NCBI RefSeq assembly: GCF_003984625.1
Contig: NZ_RWKH01000010.1
Coordinates: 62,001 to 126,000, forward strand
Reading direction: 5' to 3'
DNA: 64,000 nt
Origin: Variovorax sp. DXTD-1
Lineage (GTDB): Bacteria; Pseudomonadota; Gammaproteobacteria; Burkholderiales; Burkholderiaceae_C
The notes under the pieces are model-generated. The model made no database searches. It was given only the letters and a program-made list of their open reading frames with translations, and was not told the DNA's origin. Position numbers and translations under genes: made by a program. Of the stretch, positions 45,992-55,145 are shown one piece after another (position 1 is the first letter of the stretch; each line of letters opens with the position of its first letter).

Positions 45992-46972
45992 CTACCCGCG
46001 CTCGAGCAGGTCCTGCGCCACCGCGTGCCAGCCGCGCCCGAAGCGGTCATAGCGCCCGCGAGCGGCCTCCAGCACTACCGGACCGAGGCGCGCGATTCTT
46101 GAGCGAGGCAACTCGGCCCTGAAGCGCTGGTGCGCCACCTTGGCACGCTGGGCCTCGATGTACTTGGTTTGCACCTTCGCGCCGAGAGAGTTCAACCGCT
46201 CCAGCAGCGCTTCCGCCCTGCGCAGGCGCGCCCAATGCTTGTCGCCGCGCTCTACGAAAGCCTTGCCGATCTTTTCGGAGAGCGTCGGCCGACGTGCGCC
46301 GATCTGGTTGCTTGCATGCTGCCGGTAGTCGATGAGCGGCTCCGCCAGCACATCGACACGGCCCGTGGCCGCGGCCACCGCGCCGAGCCACTCGTCGTGC
46401 ACCCAGCCTTCGGGAAACGGCAGCGCAGGTGCTAGCAGCGACTTGCGGAACATGGCGGTGGCGCCGGTCACCAGATTGCGCCGCAGCAGCACATCGAAGG
46501 CATTTCCATCGGCAATGGCCGCCAATTCAGCAGGGCACACTTCCAATGCGTGAAAAAGCGAAGTGCCGAGCGGCATGAGCTCGGCGTCGACCAGGCGGGC
46601 ATCGGTGTGCAGCAGCAGCAGTTCGGGTGCGGCTTCGAAGCGGGCCGCCATGCGGGCCAGCCGGCCGGGGTGCCACACGTCGTCCTGGTCGCTGAGCGCG
46701 ATCAGTTCGTGGGCGCATGCCCGCACCGCCTGCTCGAAATTGCGCGTCACGCCCAGTGCCGGCGAATTCTGAAGGACGACGAGTTCGACACGCTCGGCAA
46801 CGCCGCAGGCTGCCAACGTGTTGCGCACGGTAGCGATGGTTTCGTCCGTCGAGCCGTCGTCGGAAAGCACGATCTGGCTCGGCAGCCTGTCCTGCGCACA
46901 GATGCTGCGCACCTGCGCCGCCACGAAGCGCGCGCCATTGCGCGTGCAAAGCGCGACCGAAATTCCCAGCAT
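45992..46972 (-). CDS. glycosyltransferase family 2
   Basis: The 326-residue protein starts MLGISVALCTRNGARFVAAQVRSI, with LSDDGSTDETI as nucleotide-binding loop and ALSDQDDVWHPGRL as the DxD-like metal motif. VHDEWLGAVAA resembles the catalytic base segment. The C-terminal third is basic and helical, without a membrane segment. ATG 46972 is two bases past the stop of the upstream double GT2 gene; a TTG at 46978 is an alternative start. It probably builds the surface glycan. Confidence 0.9.
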   Translation of the reverse strand: MLGISVALCTRNGARFVAAQVRSICAQDRLPSQIVLSDDGSTDETIATVRNTLAACGVAERVELVVLQNSPALGVTRNFEQAVRACAHELIALSDQDDVWHPGRLARMAARFEAAPELLLLHTDARLVDAELMPLGTSLFHALEVCPAELAAIADGNAFDVLLRRNLVTGATAMFRKSLLAPALPFPEGWVHDEWLGAVAAATGRVDVLAEPLIDYRQHASNQIGARRPTLSEKIGKAFVERGDKHWARLRRAEALLERLNSLGAKVQTKYIEAQRAKVAHQRFRAELPRSRIARLGPVVLEAARGRYDRFGRGWHAVAQDLLERG

Positions 46973-46974
46973 CG

Positions 46975-48768
46975 TCAAACCGGTGCCAGGCGTGGCGGCC
47001 AGGCGTAGCTGAAGTCTTCGCGGGCGAGCATCAGGTTCGGGCTGTAGGCGGGGTCATTCTTTAGCAACTCGCCCCAGCGTTGCTGCATGTAGGCGGCATC
47101 TTCCTGGAACTGGTCCTTTCTCTGCTGGGAGGCATTCTTGGACTGCATAGCGGATTCGTGCAGGAACAGCTCCGCATGGGGTGTCCACAGGTTTCGCAAG
47201 CCCGAAGCGCGCAAGCGGAGGCAGAAGTCGACGTCGCTGAAAAACTCCTTCGGATGCACCTCATCGAACCCGCCAACCTGTTCATAGTGGCTTTTCTGGA
47301 TCACCAGACACTCGGCCGAGACGGCCGAGAACGATTGGATCAGCGCAGCGCGCCCGCCGTAGCCGGGCCTTCCCGCGGGCATTCCGCGATGCGGATGGGT
47401 TGCGATGTCCCTCGTGTCAAGAATCAGCCCCGCATGCTGAAGCGTCTTATCGGGGTACCAGAGCCTGGCGCCGACAGCGCCGACGCCGGGCTGCAGTGCG
47501 AGGCTCACCATCTCGCCCAGCCAGTCGGGTGAAATGACTTCGGCGTCGTGGTTGAGCAATGCGATCACATCGCCTTGCGCGATGGCTGCCGCACCGTTGT
47601 TCAGCGCTGAATAACTGGAACTCCGCTCGTCGCGCGACACACGAATGTTCGGGTGGTCCGCAGCAACGGCCTTCAACCAGGCCAGTGTCGCGGGGTCGTC
47701 AGAACCGTTGTCGACAATGATGATCTCGTAGCGCGAGTAGCTTGTCTTCTGCAAGATGGAGCCGACGCACTGGCGCACTCGAGGCAGCGCGTTGCGCGTG
47801 GGAATGATCAACGAAACCAGGGGCAAGACATCGGGCAAGGCGTAATGCACCCGGTAGCCGAAATCCAGATGTTCGGCCGTGGCGCGCACTCCCGTGCGCA
47901 CAAAATGTTCGTTCAGCGCCCGCTCGCCCGCAATAGCCGCATAGGGCTTGGCCGTCATCGAACGGGCCGTACTTTCGGCATGCACGCGCCAGTGATAAAG
48001 CACGCGGGGGATGTGTTGAATCTGTTCCGGCTCCACGCGCTCCATGCAGCGCAGCACCAGGTCCCAGTCCTGCGAACCTTCGAGCCCCGCGCGAAAATCG
48101 CCAACCGAGCGCATGAGCTCGGTGGACAGCACGCCGAGGTGGCTGAACATGTTCTGCGAGCGAAAGAGATCGACGTTCCAGTCCGACTTGAAATACGGCC
48201 CGAAGCGATGACCACCTTCGTCGACCTTGTCTTCGTCCGAGTAGATCAGCTGCACGCCAGGGTGCTCGGCAATGCAATCGGCCACCCAGAACAATGCATG
48301 GGCCGGCAGCAGGTCGTCGTGGTCCATGAGCGCCACCCAAGGTCCGACGGCCAGTTCCAGCGCGCTGTTCGAAGCCGCAGAGATATGGCCGTTTTCAGAC
48401 CGGAACACCACCTTGATGCGGGGATCTGTTTCGCTGTACGACTTGAGGACCTCGCGCACCTCCGCCGAAGGCGAAGCGTCGTCGGCAATGCACAGCTCCC
48501 AATGCGGGTAGAGCTGCCCACGAACCGACTCGATGGCTTCGCGAAGCCACGCCGGGTTGGGGTTGTAGGTCGGCATCAGCACGGAGATCAGTGGGCGGTC
48601 TTTCATCGCCGCCACGCGCTGCGCGATCTTTTCGCGTAGTTCAGGCGTGAGCGTGTCGTAGCGCCGTACCCACTTGGAATAATCGTTGTAGCCACCAAGG
48701 CGCCGGCGCAACTCCCATCGAATACCGCGCCAACCCGACTTCTGGAACAACTTCCAGGCCCGCTGCAT
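46975..48768 (-). CDS. tandem glycosyltransferase family 2 protein (two GT2 domains)
   Basis: The roughly 600-residue protein has two GT-A modules in one chain. The first has ISVLMPTYNPNPAWLREAIES, CIADDASPS and LMDHDDLLPAHALF; the second has VSLIIPTRNALPRVRQCVGSI, IIVDNGSDDP and ALLNHDAEVISPDWLGEM. HPKEFFSDVDFCLRLRASGL closes the second domain. Double-domain GT2 proteins of this kind add repeating sugars or build O-antigen. The start is uncertain: ATG 48768, GTG 48780 and TTG 48795 share the frame, and only the first has a partial AGG site. It precedes the GT2 at 45992 by two bases. Confidence 0.88.
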   Translation of the reverse strand: MQRAWKLFQKSGWRGIRWELRRRLGGYNDYSKWVRRYDTLTPELREKIAQRVAAMKDRPLISVLMPTYNPNPAWLREAIESVRGQLYPHWELCIADDASPSAEVREVLKSYSETDPRIKVVFRSENGHISAASNSALELAVGPWVALMDHDDLLPAHALFWVADCIAEHPGVQLIYSDEDKVDEGGHRFGPYFKSDWNVDLFRSQNMFSHLGVLSTELMRSVGDFRAGLEGSQDWDLVLRCMERVEPEQIQHIPRVLYHWRVHAESTARSMTAKPYAAIAGERALNEHFVRTGVRATAEHLDFGYRVHYALPDVLPLVSLIIPTRNALPRVRQCVGSILQKTSYSRYEIIIVDNGSDDPATLAWLKAVAADHPNIRVSRDERSSSYSALNNGAAAIAQGDVIALLNHDAEVISPDWLGEMVSLALQPGVGAVGARLWYPDKTLQHAGLILDTRDIATHPHRGMPAGRPGYGGRAALIQSFSAVSAECLVIQKSHYEQVGGFDEVHPKEFFSDVDFCLRLRASGLRNLWTPHAELFLHESAMQSKNASQQRKDQFQEDAAYMQQRWGELLKNDPAYSPNLMLAREDFSYAWPPRLAPV

Positions 48769-48795
48769 GCGCCTCACCACCCTGAACCTCGCCAA

Positions 48796-49258
48796 AGTGC
48801 GTCCAAGCCAAGACCGAGCCGATCAAGAGATTTCATATTGCGTGCCCGAAGAAACGGAGTCGGGCTTGTGAGGAATACTGGAACAGGTAAGCGAGGCTAG
48901 GGAGGGAATCACCCCACCAGGCACGCGGGCGGCGGACGATTATCTTCGGAACTCTTCGAGGCAAGTGGCGGGACTTGCAGCTGCCATGCCAAGAAGCACA
49001 CAAGAGCTACCCGTAAAATCGCTCGATCACCACTGGCGGCCCAGCGCAGAGCACTGGACTGTTGGCGCGTGCGGCGCCTTTGCAAACCGACGGTGCCAGG
49101 GAATAAAGCTGCGTCTGGCAATATTGCGCCATACCCATTGAAGAGAAATAAAGCTTGACCAACATCGGCAACGAAAAACTGGTGCTCATCGCAATCCAGT
49201 GTGACGAATATCTCGGTGGCGACTATATCGCCGGCCTGGCAGACACTTTCGGAAGCGT
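48796..49258. other. gene-poor stretch between leftward GT2 and rightward ABC exporter
   Basis: This stretch of about 460 bases lies between divergent genes and must hold promoters for both directions. Composition becomes noticeably more AT-rich than to its left. I see no clear sigma-70 promoter, hairpin or reliable gene. The only candidate frame is the short coupled one at 49155-49262. Frames on the minus strand at 48909-49121 and 49007-49189 lack domains and ribosome sites. Confidence 0.6.
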
Positions 49259-49262
49259 ATGA
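49155..49262 (+). CDS. possible 35-residue coupled small ORF before wzm
   Basis: The frame starts with TTG and ends with a TGA overlapping the next ATG (ATGA at 49259-49262). It codes for a peptide with typical protein-like composition (TNIGNEKLVLIAIQCDEYLGG at the start, shown in part). It has no ATG and only a weak ribosome site. It could be a small coupling peptide, a remnant of a lost gene, or chance. Confidence 0.25.
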   Translation: MTNIGNEKLVLIAIQCDEYLGGDYIAGLADTFGSV

Positions 49263-50062
49263 GCCAAATTCACTCCAATTTACATCGAAATGCCTGGGCT
49301 GATTGGTGGGAAGGCACCCGCCGCACAGACATCTGGTGGACGCTTGCGTGGTTCGACATTGTGCTGCGCTACCGCCGCTCGATGCTCGGCCCTCTATGGC
49401 TCACGCTGAGCATGGGGGCGATGATCGGCGGCATGGGGCCCCTTTATAGCTCGCTGTTTGGTACAGAACTCTCCAAGTTCTTTCCCCACCTTGCGCTGGG
49501 AATCATCTTCTGGGGCTTTTTCTCCAGCGTGGTGACGGAGTCGTGCAATGCCTTTGTGGGCTCTTCCAATTACCTCAAGCAGGGCTATTTTCCAATCAGC
49601 TTGTTCGTCTGGCGAAGCATCGCCAGAAATCTGATTCAATTTGCACACCAGATCGTCCTCTACGTTCCAGTGGCGCTTTGGGCGGGAATCTCTCTTTCAG
49701 CGTCTGCGCTGCTGATCATTCCAGCAATGGCCATCGCCATCATCAATGCCCATGCACTTGGACTGCTGCTCGGCCTCGTCTGCACCCGATTCCGGGACGT
49801 GACGCAGATCGTCAGCAGCGTGATGCAGATGCTGATGTTTCTGACGCCTGTGTTCTGGCTCCCTGAGAGTCTGCCCGACCGCGCCAAGTACATCCTCTGG
49901 AATCCGTTTGCCCAGATGCTCGACTTGCTGCGGACTCCCTTGATGGGAGGAGTCGCCACCTCCCACAGCTGGCTGGGCATTCTGGGGTGGACTGCTTTGA
50001 CGCTCGTCGCCTCCATGCTCCTGTTCTCGAAATACCGTCGACGTGTCGTCTACTGGCTCTGA
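49259..50062 (+). CDS. wzm: polysaccharide ABC exporter permease (Wzm/TagG type)
   Basis: The 267-residue protein has about six membrane segments and belongs to the ABC-2 permease group that exports O-antigen, capsule or teichoic acid. The motif RYRRSMLGPLWLTLSMGAMIGG (residues about 38-59) is characteristic, as is FLTPVFWLPESLPDRAKYILWNPFAQMLDLLRTP. It sits at the inner membrane and passes the undecaprenyl-linked glycan to the periplasm. The ATPase gene starts 3 bases after its stop, so the two form a unit. Confidence 0.92.
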   Translation: MSQIHSNLHRNAWADWWEGTRRTDIWWTLAWFDIVLRYRRSMLGPLWLTLSMGAMIGGMGPLYSSLFGTELSKFFPHLALGIIFWGFFSSVVTESCNAFVGSSNYLKQGYFPISLFVWRSIARNLIQFAHQIVLYVPVALWAGISLSASALLIIPAMAIAIINAHALGLLLGLVCTRFRDVTQIVSSVMQMLMFLTPVFWLPESLPDRAKYILWNPFAQMLDLLRTPLMGGVATSHSWLGILGWTALTLVASMLLFSKYRRRVVYWL

Positions 50063-50065
50063 TAC

Positions 50066-50809
50066 ATGGCTTCCATTTCACTTAAAAACGTTGCTGTCAA
50101 TTTCCCCATCTACGGTGCCGGGGCTGCGTCCTTGAAAAAGACATTGGCGGCATCCGTTACCGGTGGCAGGTTTGGAAAGGAAACCGGCGTCACCGTCGTT
50201 CAAGCGCTGAGCGACATCAATCTCGAGTTGAAAAGCGGCGACCGGCTGGGGCTGATCGGGCACAACGGCGCGGGCAAATCTACCCTGCTACGCACGTTGG
50301 CGGGCGTCTACGAGCCGTCCGCCGGCGAGTTTCGGCGCGAAGGCACCGTATCGAGCCTGATCGACCCATCCCTTGGCATCGAGCCCGATGCAACGGGCGT
50401 CGAGAACATCATGCTGCGCGGCCTGGTCATGGGGCTGAGCAAGAAGGAAATCGACCGACTGACGCCTGAAATCTGCGAGTTCAGCGGACTTGGGCAGTAT
50501 GTCAACATGCCGGTCCGCACTTATTCGACCGGCATGATGATGCGGCTTGCTTTTTCGATCTCTACCAGCGTGGAAGCGGACATCCTTCTCATGGACGAAT
50601 GGCTCTCCGTCGGTGACGCCGAATTCACCGAAAAGGCCGAGAAGCGAATGCGGGACGTGGTCTCGAAGTCGGGCATTCTGGTGCTTGCCTCCCACTCGCC
50701 CGCGCTAATCGCGAAGGAATGCAACATGGTAGTCAAGCTGAGCCACGGCCGGTTGGACCCTCACGATATCTCTCTCTTGGAAACTGCGGTAGTCGACGAT
50801 CGGCCGTAG
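50066..50809 (+). CDS. wzt: polysaccharide ABC exporter ATP-binding protein (Wzt/KpsT-like)
   Basis: The 247-residue ATPase has Walker A GHNGAGKST (residues about 72-80), a signature in PVRTYSTGMMMRLAFSI and Walker B DILLMDEWLSVGDA. It has no long C-terminal sugar-binding domain, unlike Wzt of E. coli O9a, so it resembles the short KpsT/TagH-like form, which does not need a capped chain end. It drives the Wzm permease. The next gene begins 185 bases away. Confidence 0.92.
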   Translation: MASISLKNVAVNFPIYGAGAASLKKTLAASVTGGRFGKETGVTVVQALSDINLELKSGDRLGLIGHNGAGKSTLLRTLAGVYEPSAGEFRREGTVSSLIDPSLGIEPDATGVENIMLRGLVMGLSKKEIDRLTPEICEFSGLGQYVNMPVRTYSTGMMMRLAFSISTSVEADILLMDEWLSVGDAEFTEKAEKRMRDVVSKSGILVLASHSPALIAKECNMVVKLSHGRLDPHDISLLETAVVDDRP

Positions 50810-50994
50810 TCGCTTTCACAGACGCGCTCCGCAAGCAGCGCTATGCCGAGTGAGGATGCTCCGTTGCGCAGTTTATCTGCGGCGAACTGCAGCTTGGCGC
50901 TAACAGGAAGGTTAGTTCACTTAGGTGCTGGCCTAGAATCGGCTTTTCGATTCATACACAGTGTGTTGCTCGCTGACGCACACTCCTTGGCGCA

Positions 50995-51999
50995 ATGCCC
51001 CGTTTTCCAGTTTTCCTGTCAGCAGTTTTAGTACTTCGCAATCGGGCTGCCGACGTAGAGGCAATCCTGCACGAGGCTACAGCTCGACTAGGTGAAGCAG
51101 CGAGCGACTATGAGCTCATAGTGATCGACAACGCTTCCACGGATGAAAGTGTTCAGGTCATCAAGCGACTCACCCAAGAAGATGGATTGCCGAATCTTCA
51201 GGTGTTTGCGCTGACAAAAGAGGTTGACTCCGACACTGCCGCTTGGATAGGGCTGGAGAACGCGCTGGGTGACTTCATCGGCGTGGTTGACCCATTGCTT
51301 GATGACGTCTCAATGATGAGCGCCATGCTCGAAAAAGCTACTGACGGCATCGACGTTGTTTTCGCTCGAAATACACAGCAGCCCGCGCGGAGTTTCGCCT
51401 ACCGCGGCGCTAATGCGATCTTCAACTGGTTGTACAAGTCGTTTCACGGAATTCATCTCGCCAGCGAAGCCCCTCAATATCGAATGCTCAGTCGGCGCGT
51501 AGTGAATTTCATCCTTCAACATCCACATCCTGCAATTACATATCGGCACTTGTCGTTAAGCGGAGGCTTTGCTCGCACCACTTTGAACTACAGTTCAAGA
51601 CCTCAGTGCGGACAGCGCAAGGAGCTGAGGGACAGCATCGACAGAGGGATGCGACTGCTGGTGTCGACGACCCGAGCACCTATGCGGCTCGTTACTTCGA
51701 TGTCCTTGCTGGGCGCCGCAGCGAATCTGTTGTATTCGATGTATGTCTTAGCCGTTTGGCTGCTCAAGCCCGATGTCGCGCCGGGCTGGGTCAGTTTGTC
51801 TTTGCAGCAATCCGGGATGTTCTTTCTTATCTCGATGGTGCTCCTCGTATTGGGGGAGTACATCCTGCACATGGCAAGGCTTTCGAGCGAGGGCCCAGCC
51901 TATCATGTCGCACAGGAGTTCACTAGCGCCCGCATAATCCGCAAGGAGAAGCTGAACATCGAAATTGCCTCAGCCACATCCGGCCCGCGACAGGAATGA
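50995..51999 (+). CDS. membrane-anchored glycosyltransferase family 2 (GtrB/DPM-like)
   Basis: The 334-residue protein has a GT-A domain with YELIVIDNASTDES (residues about 38-51) and DFIGVVDPLLDDVSMM as the metal segment (VDPLL replaces the usual DxD). Two membrane segments near the C-terminus (LLGAAANLLYSMYVLAVWLL and FFLISMVLLVLGEYILHMA) anchor it, as in undecaprenyl-phosphate glucosyl- and dolichyl-phosphate mannosyltransferases. It would load a sugar on the lipid carrier. The start at 50995 lacks a strong ribosome site. Its stop overlaps the next ATG, the first of a series of tight overlaps. Confidence 0.88.
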   Translation: MPRFPVFLSAVLVLRNRAADVEAILHEATARLGEAASDYELIVIDNASTDESVQVIKRLTQEDGLPNLQVFALTKEVDSDTAAWIGLENALGDFIGVVDPLLDDVSMMSAMLEKATDGIDVVFARNTQQPARSFAYRGANAIFNWLYKSFHGIHLASEAPQYRMLSRRVVNFILQHPHPAITYRHLSLSGGFARTTLNYSSRPQCGQRKELRDSIDRGMRLLVSTTRAPMRLVTSMSLLGAAANLLYSMYVLAVWLLKPDVAPGWVSLSLQQSGMFFLISMVLLVLGEYILHMARLSSEGPAYHVAQEFTSARIIRKEKLNIEIASATSGPRQE

Positions 52000-53135
52000 A
52001 CAGTTCGGGCGATATCTACGACGCAATCGTAGTGGGTGGAGGCTTTTACGGAGTGAACATTGCGGTACACCTTCGTCGTCAGCGAGGGTTGAACCGGGTT
52101 CTCATTATTGAACGCGAGCCGACAATCCTGAGTCGAGCCTCACGACGCAATCAAGCGCGGGTTCACAACGGCTATCACTATCCGCGCAGTCTTACCACTG
52201 CATTTCGCAGCCGTGTGAATCTACCCCGTTTCGTTAATGATTGGCCAGACTCAATTTGCAGCGAGTTTGACAAGGTATATGCAATCGCGCGCCAGCATTC
52301 AAAAGTCACGACACGCCAGTTCGAACGCTTTTGCCGAGAAATCGGCGCCTCTATCCAACCTGCTCCAGCCTCTCTTTCCCGCCTCTTTGATCCGCGCCTC
52401 ATCGAAGCGACATATCTAGTACAGGAATATGCCTTCAACGTTAATCGCCTTCACGCTTGGGCCGTTCGACAATTGCACGACCTCGATATCGAACTCGTGA
52501 CGAGTGCGCAGGCGCAAAAGATTTTTAGAAATACAGCCGGACGCCTGACAATTGCCTTGGATCATTCCGCATCAGGAGCATCAGAAGTCACGTCCAAACT
52601 TGTATTCAATTGTACTTACAGCGGGCTGAATCAGCTCGGCGGAGACTTTCCAGCATTGAAGCTCCCGTTGAAGCAGGAGATTACGGAAATGGCCCTGATG
52701 CAAATGCCTCCAGAGCTTGCTCAAGTAGGGGTTACGGTGATGGACGGTCCGTTTTTCTCTACCATGCCCTACCCTTCGCGGGGATTGCACACGCTTTCGC
52801 ATGTGCGCTTCACACCGCATCTGCATTGGATTGACACGGTCGAAGTGAATCCGTATGCACGCTTGGACGCGTACAAAGGCCAAACGAGGGTAGACAGAAT
52901 GGTACGCGACGTTGCCCGCTATATGCCGTCCATCAGAGGAGCGCAGTACGTGGAGTCGATCTTCGAAATTAAAACCGTTTTGACCAAGAGCGAAGGGGAT
53001 GACGGCCGCCCCATCGTGTTCGAAAAACATTCGTCGCTGCCAGGTTGCTATTCAGTTCTCGGGGGCAAGCTCGACAACATCTATGACATCCTTGAAAAGC
53101 TAGACGACGAGTTGAGCAAATACAACGCCTGTTGA
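51996..53135 (+). CDS. FAD-dependent oxidoreductase (DAO fold)
   Basis: The 379-residue protein begins with a dinucleotide-binding motif, DAIVVGGGFYGVNIAVHLR (residues about 8-26), then LIIEREPTILSRASRRNQARVHNGYHYPRS, a common start in the D-amino-acid-oxidase superfamily. CYSVLGGKLDNIYDI near the C-terminus is the second FAD contact. It oxidises an amine, alcohol or sugar carbon in the cytoplasm; the substrate is unknown. Its ATG overlaps the stop of the glycosyltransferase. A next gene starts 20 bases after its stop. It probably acts in synthesis of an unusual sugar. Confidence 0.88.
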   Translation: MNSSGDIYDAIVVGGGFYGVNIAVHLRRQRGLNRVLIIEREPTILSRASRRNQARVHNGYHYPRSLTTAFRSRVNLPRFVNDWPDSICSEFDKVYAIARQHSKVTTRQFERFCREIGASIQPAPASLSRLFDPRLIEATYLVQEYAFNVNRLHAWAVRQLHDLDIELVTSAQAQKIFRNTAGRLTIALDHSASGASEVTSKLVFNCTYSGLNQLGGDFPALKLPLKQEITEMALMQMPPELAQVGVTVMDGPFFSTMPYPSRGLHTLSHVRFTPHLHWIDTVEVNPYARLDAYKGQTRVDRMVRDVARYMPSIRGAQYVESIFEIKTVLTKSEGDDGRPIVFEKHSSLPGCYSVLGGKLDNIYDILEKLDDELSKYNAC

Positions 53136-53155
53136 AGGCCCTACACACTCATTCC

Positions 53156-53941
53156 ATGAAAGCACTTATCGGGCACAGCGGATTTGTTGGCAACACCTTG
53201 ATGCGGCAGGCGAACTTTGACGCCTTTTACCGTTCGACCAATATCGAGGATATTGAAGACAAGGAGTTCGACTTGGTGATTTGCGCCGGAGCCCCAGCGC
53301 AAAAATGGATTGCCAATCGCAATCCATCGGAAGACAGGACCAAGATCGAGAAATTGATCTCGCATCTCAGCAAGATCAAGTGCGCAAGTTTTGTACTCAT
53401 CAGCACCGTCGATGTTTTTGTTACTCCATCGGAGGTAACGGAACATTCACCGGTGCCCGAACACGAACTAGGTGCGTATGGGCTGCATCGCCGCTTGCTG
53501 GAAAAATTTGTAGCGGCTCAATTCAGCAATCACTTGGTCGTACGACTGCCAGGACTGGTAGGGCCGGGGTTGCGCAAAAATGCGATCTTCGACCGGCTCA
53601 ACGACAACAACGTGGATGCGATCGACGGTCGCAGCGTCTTTCAGTTTTACCCAATGGTCAACCTATGGCATGACCTGAGGCTCGCCCAAGCTGCGAAATT
53701 GCGGCTCGTGCATCTGACCGCTGCACCACTTCGGATTGCAGATGCTTTTGAGCAAGGCTTCGGCACCCCTTTCGATCATGTCGGCAGCGGTGAACCAGCG
53801 CGGTACGACATGCGGACCGTACATGCAGATCTATTCGGAGGCACAGGAGACTATCAGTACAGTGCGCGTGAAAGCATTCAGGCTATTCGCGCTTATGCGC
53901 AGTCCGAGCCCAAGACCCTGTACACCAAGGACGAGGCATGA
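53156..53941 (+). CDS. NAD(P)-dependent epimerase-like protein with altered catalytic motif
   Basis: The 261-residue protein has a Rossmann start, MKALIGHSGFVGNTLMRQ (the GHSGFVG motif), and the extended-SDR-like block VLISTVDVFVTPSEVTE. The catalytic YxxxK appears as YGLHR, with arginine in place of lysine. It lacks a long C-terminal domain and is shorter than most sugar epimerases (about 310). The start is the ATG at 53156; a TTG at 53132 overlaps the preceding stop. It may reduce or epimerise a sugar nucleotide in an unusual way. Its stop overlaps the next ATG. Confidence 0.85.
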   Translation: MKALIGHSGFVGNTLMRQANFDAFYRSTNIEDIEDKEFDLVICAGAPAQKWIANRNPSEDRTKIEKLISHLSKIKCASFVLISTVDVFVTPSEVTEHSPVPEHELGAYGLHRRLLEKFVAAQFSNHLVVRLPGLVGPGLRKNAIFDRLNDNNVDAIDGRSVFQFYPMVNLWHDLRLAQAAKLRLVHLTAAPLRIADAFEQGFGTPFDHVGSGEPARYDMRTVHADLFGGTGDYQYSARESIQAIRAYAQSEPKTLYTKDEA

Positions 53942-54792
53942 GACTCTCCATATCCAACATTGCCTGGGATCCTGCCGAGGACGAGGCCGTTCTTGCATTG
54001 CTTAAAGCGCACGCTGTCGACGCCATCGATGTAGCTCCGAGCAAGTACTTCCCTGATCCGATGCATGCCAGTGACAGTGAGATCGCTCGCGTACGTCGCT
54101 GGTGGAATGATCGCGGCGTGGAGCTTGTCGGTATGCAATCGCTGTTGTTCGGAACAAGCGGCCTGAACATGTTCGGGTCCGACCAGTCCCAGAAAGCCAT
54201 GCTTTCGCGACTGGCGGCGGTCGCACGCATCGGAGCGGGACTCGGCGCAACGCGGCTTGTTTTCGGTTCACCGCGCAACCGCGATCGCTCCGGGCTCACG
54301 GATCAACAGACCCTTGAGACTGCCATTCGTTTTTTTCGGTGCTTGGGAGATGTTGCCGCAGACTCGGGGGTGACGATATGTTTGGAGCCCAATCCAATAC
54401 GCTACGGAGCAAACTTCATGACCTCCACTGAAGAAACGGCCCGCGTGGTCACCGAGGTCGGCCATGCAAACGTGCGCATGCAATTGGATACTGGCGCGAT
54501 TACCGTCAATGCCGAAGACGTCGACCAAGTGATCAGGCAACATGCCGACCTGATTGCGCACGTGCACGCGAGTGAACCGGATTTGAAAACCCTTGGAGAC
54601 GGGACAACGCCTCACCAGCGCGTCCACGACGCTCTCTGCAAACATCTGCCGGATCGTATTGTGACCATCGAGATGCTCGCTTCCGAAAGTGAGCCCCATC
54701 TGAGCTCGATCGGACGCGCCCTAGAGACTGCCATTTCTGCATATCGAACCCCTGGCGTCCCCAGACGCTCGCCGCTCGACGCCCACCGATGA
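53938..54792 (+). CDS. sugar phosphate isomerase/epimerase (xylose-isomerase-like TIM barrel)
   Basis: The 284-residue protein begins MRLSISNIAWDPAEDEAV. It has the four metal-binding residues of the fold in order: Glu in CLEPNPI, Asp in QLDTGAI, His in HVHASEP and a final Glu in TIEML. Such proteins isomerise or epimerise keto-sugars and inositols, often with Mn or Zn. The gene overlaps both neighbours by ATGA, so it is translated with them. It likely provides a step in making the unusual sugar that the neighbouring genes transfer. Confidence 0.87.
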   Translation: MRLSISNIAWDPAEDEAVLALLKAHAVDAIDVAPSKYFPDPMHASDSEIARVRRWWNDRGVELVGMQSLLFGTSGLNMFGSDQSQKAMLSRLAAVARIGAGLGATRLVFGSPRNRDRSGLTDQQTLETAIRFFRCLGDVAADSGVTICLEPNPIRYGANFMTSTEETARVVTEVGHANVRMQLDTGAITVNAEDVDQVIRQHADLIAHVHASEPDLKTLGDGTTPHQRVHDALCKHLPDRIVTIEMLASESEPHLSSIGRALETAISAYRTPGVPRRSPLDAHR

Positions 54793-55145
54793 AGTGGGTC
54801 ATTCTTTTGCTCGGTATCGCGGCCAACGCTTCGGCGAGCGTGATGGTTAAGCTCGCCATGCAGCCCCCGCGCCGGTTTCCGTCCTTGTCGACGCCACTGG
54901 CCGCGCTGTCCAATTGGCCGTTCTGGCTCGGACTGGGACTGTATGGCATTGCATTTGTTCTATATGCGTCTTCGTTGTCGAGGCTGCCACTGAATGTGGC
55001 CCACCCGACACTGACCACCGGGTCCGTCGCTGCAGTGGCGCTCTGCTCCGTATTCATCTTTCGCGAGCCGATGAGTTTGACGACGCTGGTCGGTATCGCG
55101 CTGGTGGTTGCGGGTGTCGCGCTTATTACGACCCAAGTGCGTTGA
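54789..55145 (+). CDS. small EamA/SMR-type membrane protein (ArnE/ArnF-like)
   Basis: The 118-residue protein is hydrophobic with four membrane segments: ILLLGIAANASASVMVKLAM, PFWLGLGLYGIAFVLYASSL, TTGSVAAVALCSVFI and TLVGIALVVAGVALITTQV. These are the length and pattern of SMR-family and ArnE/ArnF proteins that flip undecaprenyl-phosphate-linked sugars. It does not look like a drug exporter, given the context between glycosyltransferase genes. Start and stop overlap both neighbours. Confidence 0.85.
   Translation: MKWVILLLGIAANASASVMVKLAMQPPRRFPSLSTPLAALSNWPFWLGLGLYGIAFVLYASSLSRLPLNVAHPTLTTGSVAAVALCSVFIFREPMSLTTLVGIALVVAGVALITTQVR

Noticed and set aside
54789..55145. Multidrug SMR efflux pump
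   Set aside because: The size fits, but its overlap with glycosyltransferase and isomerase genes points to a lipid-sugar flippase-type role.
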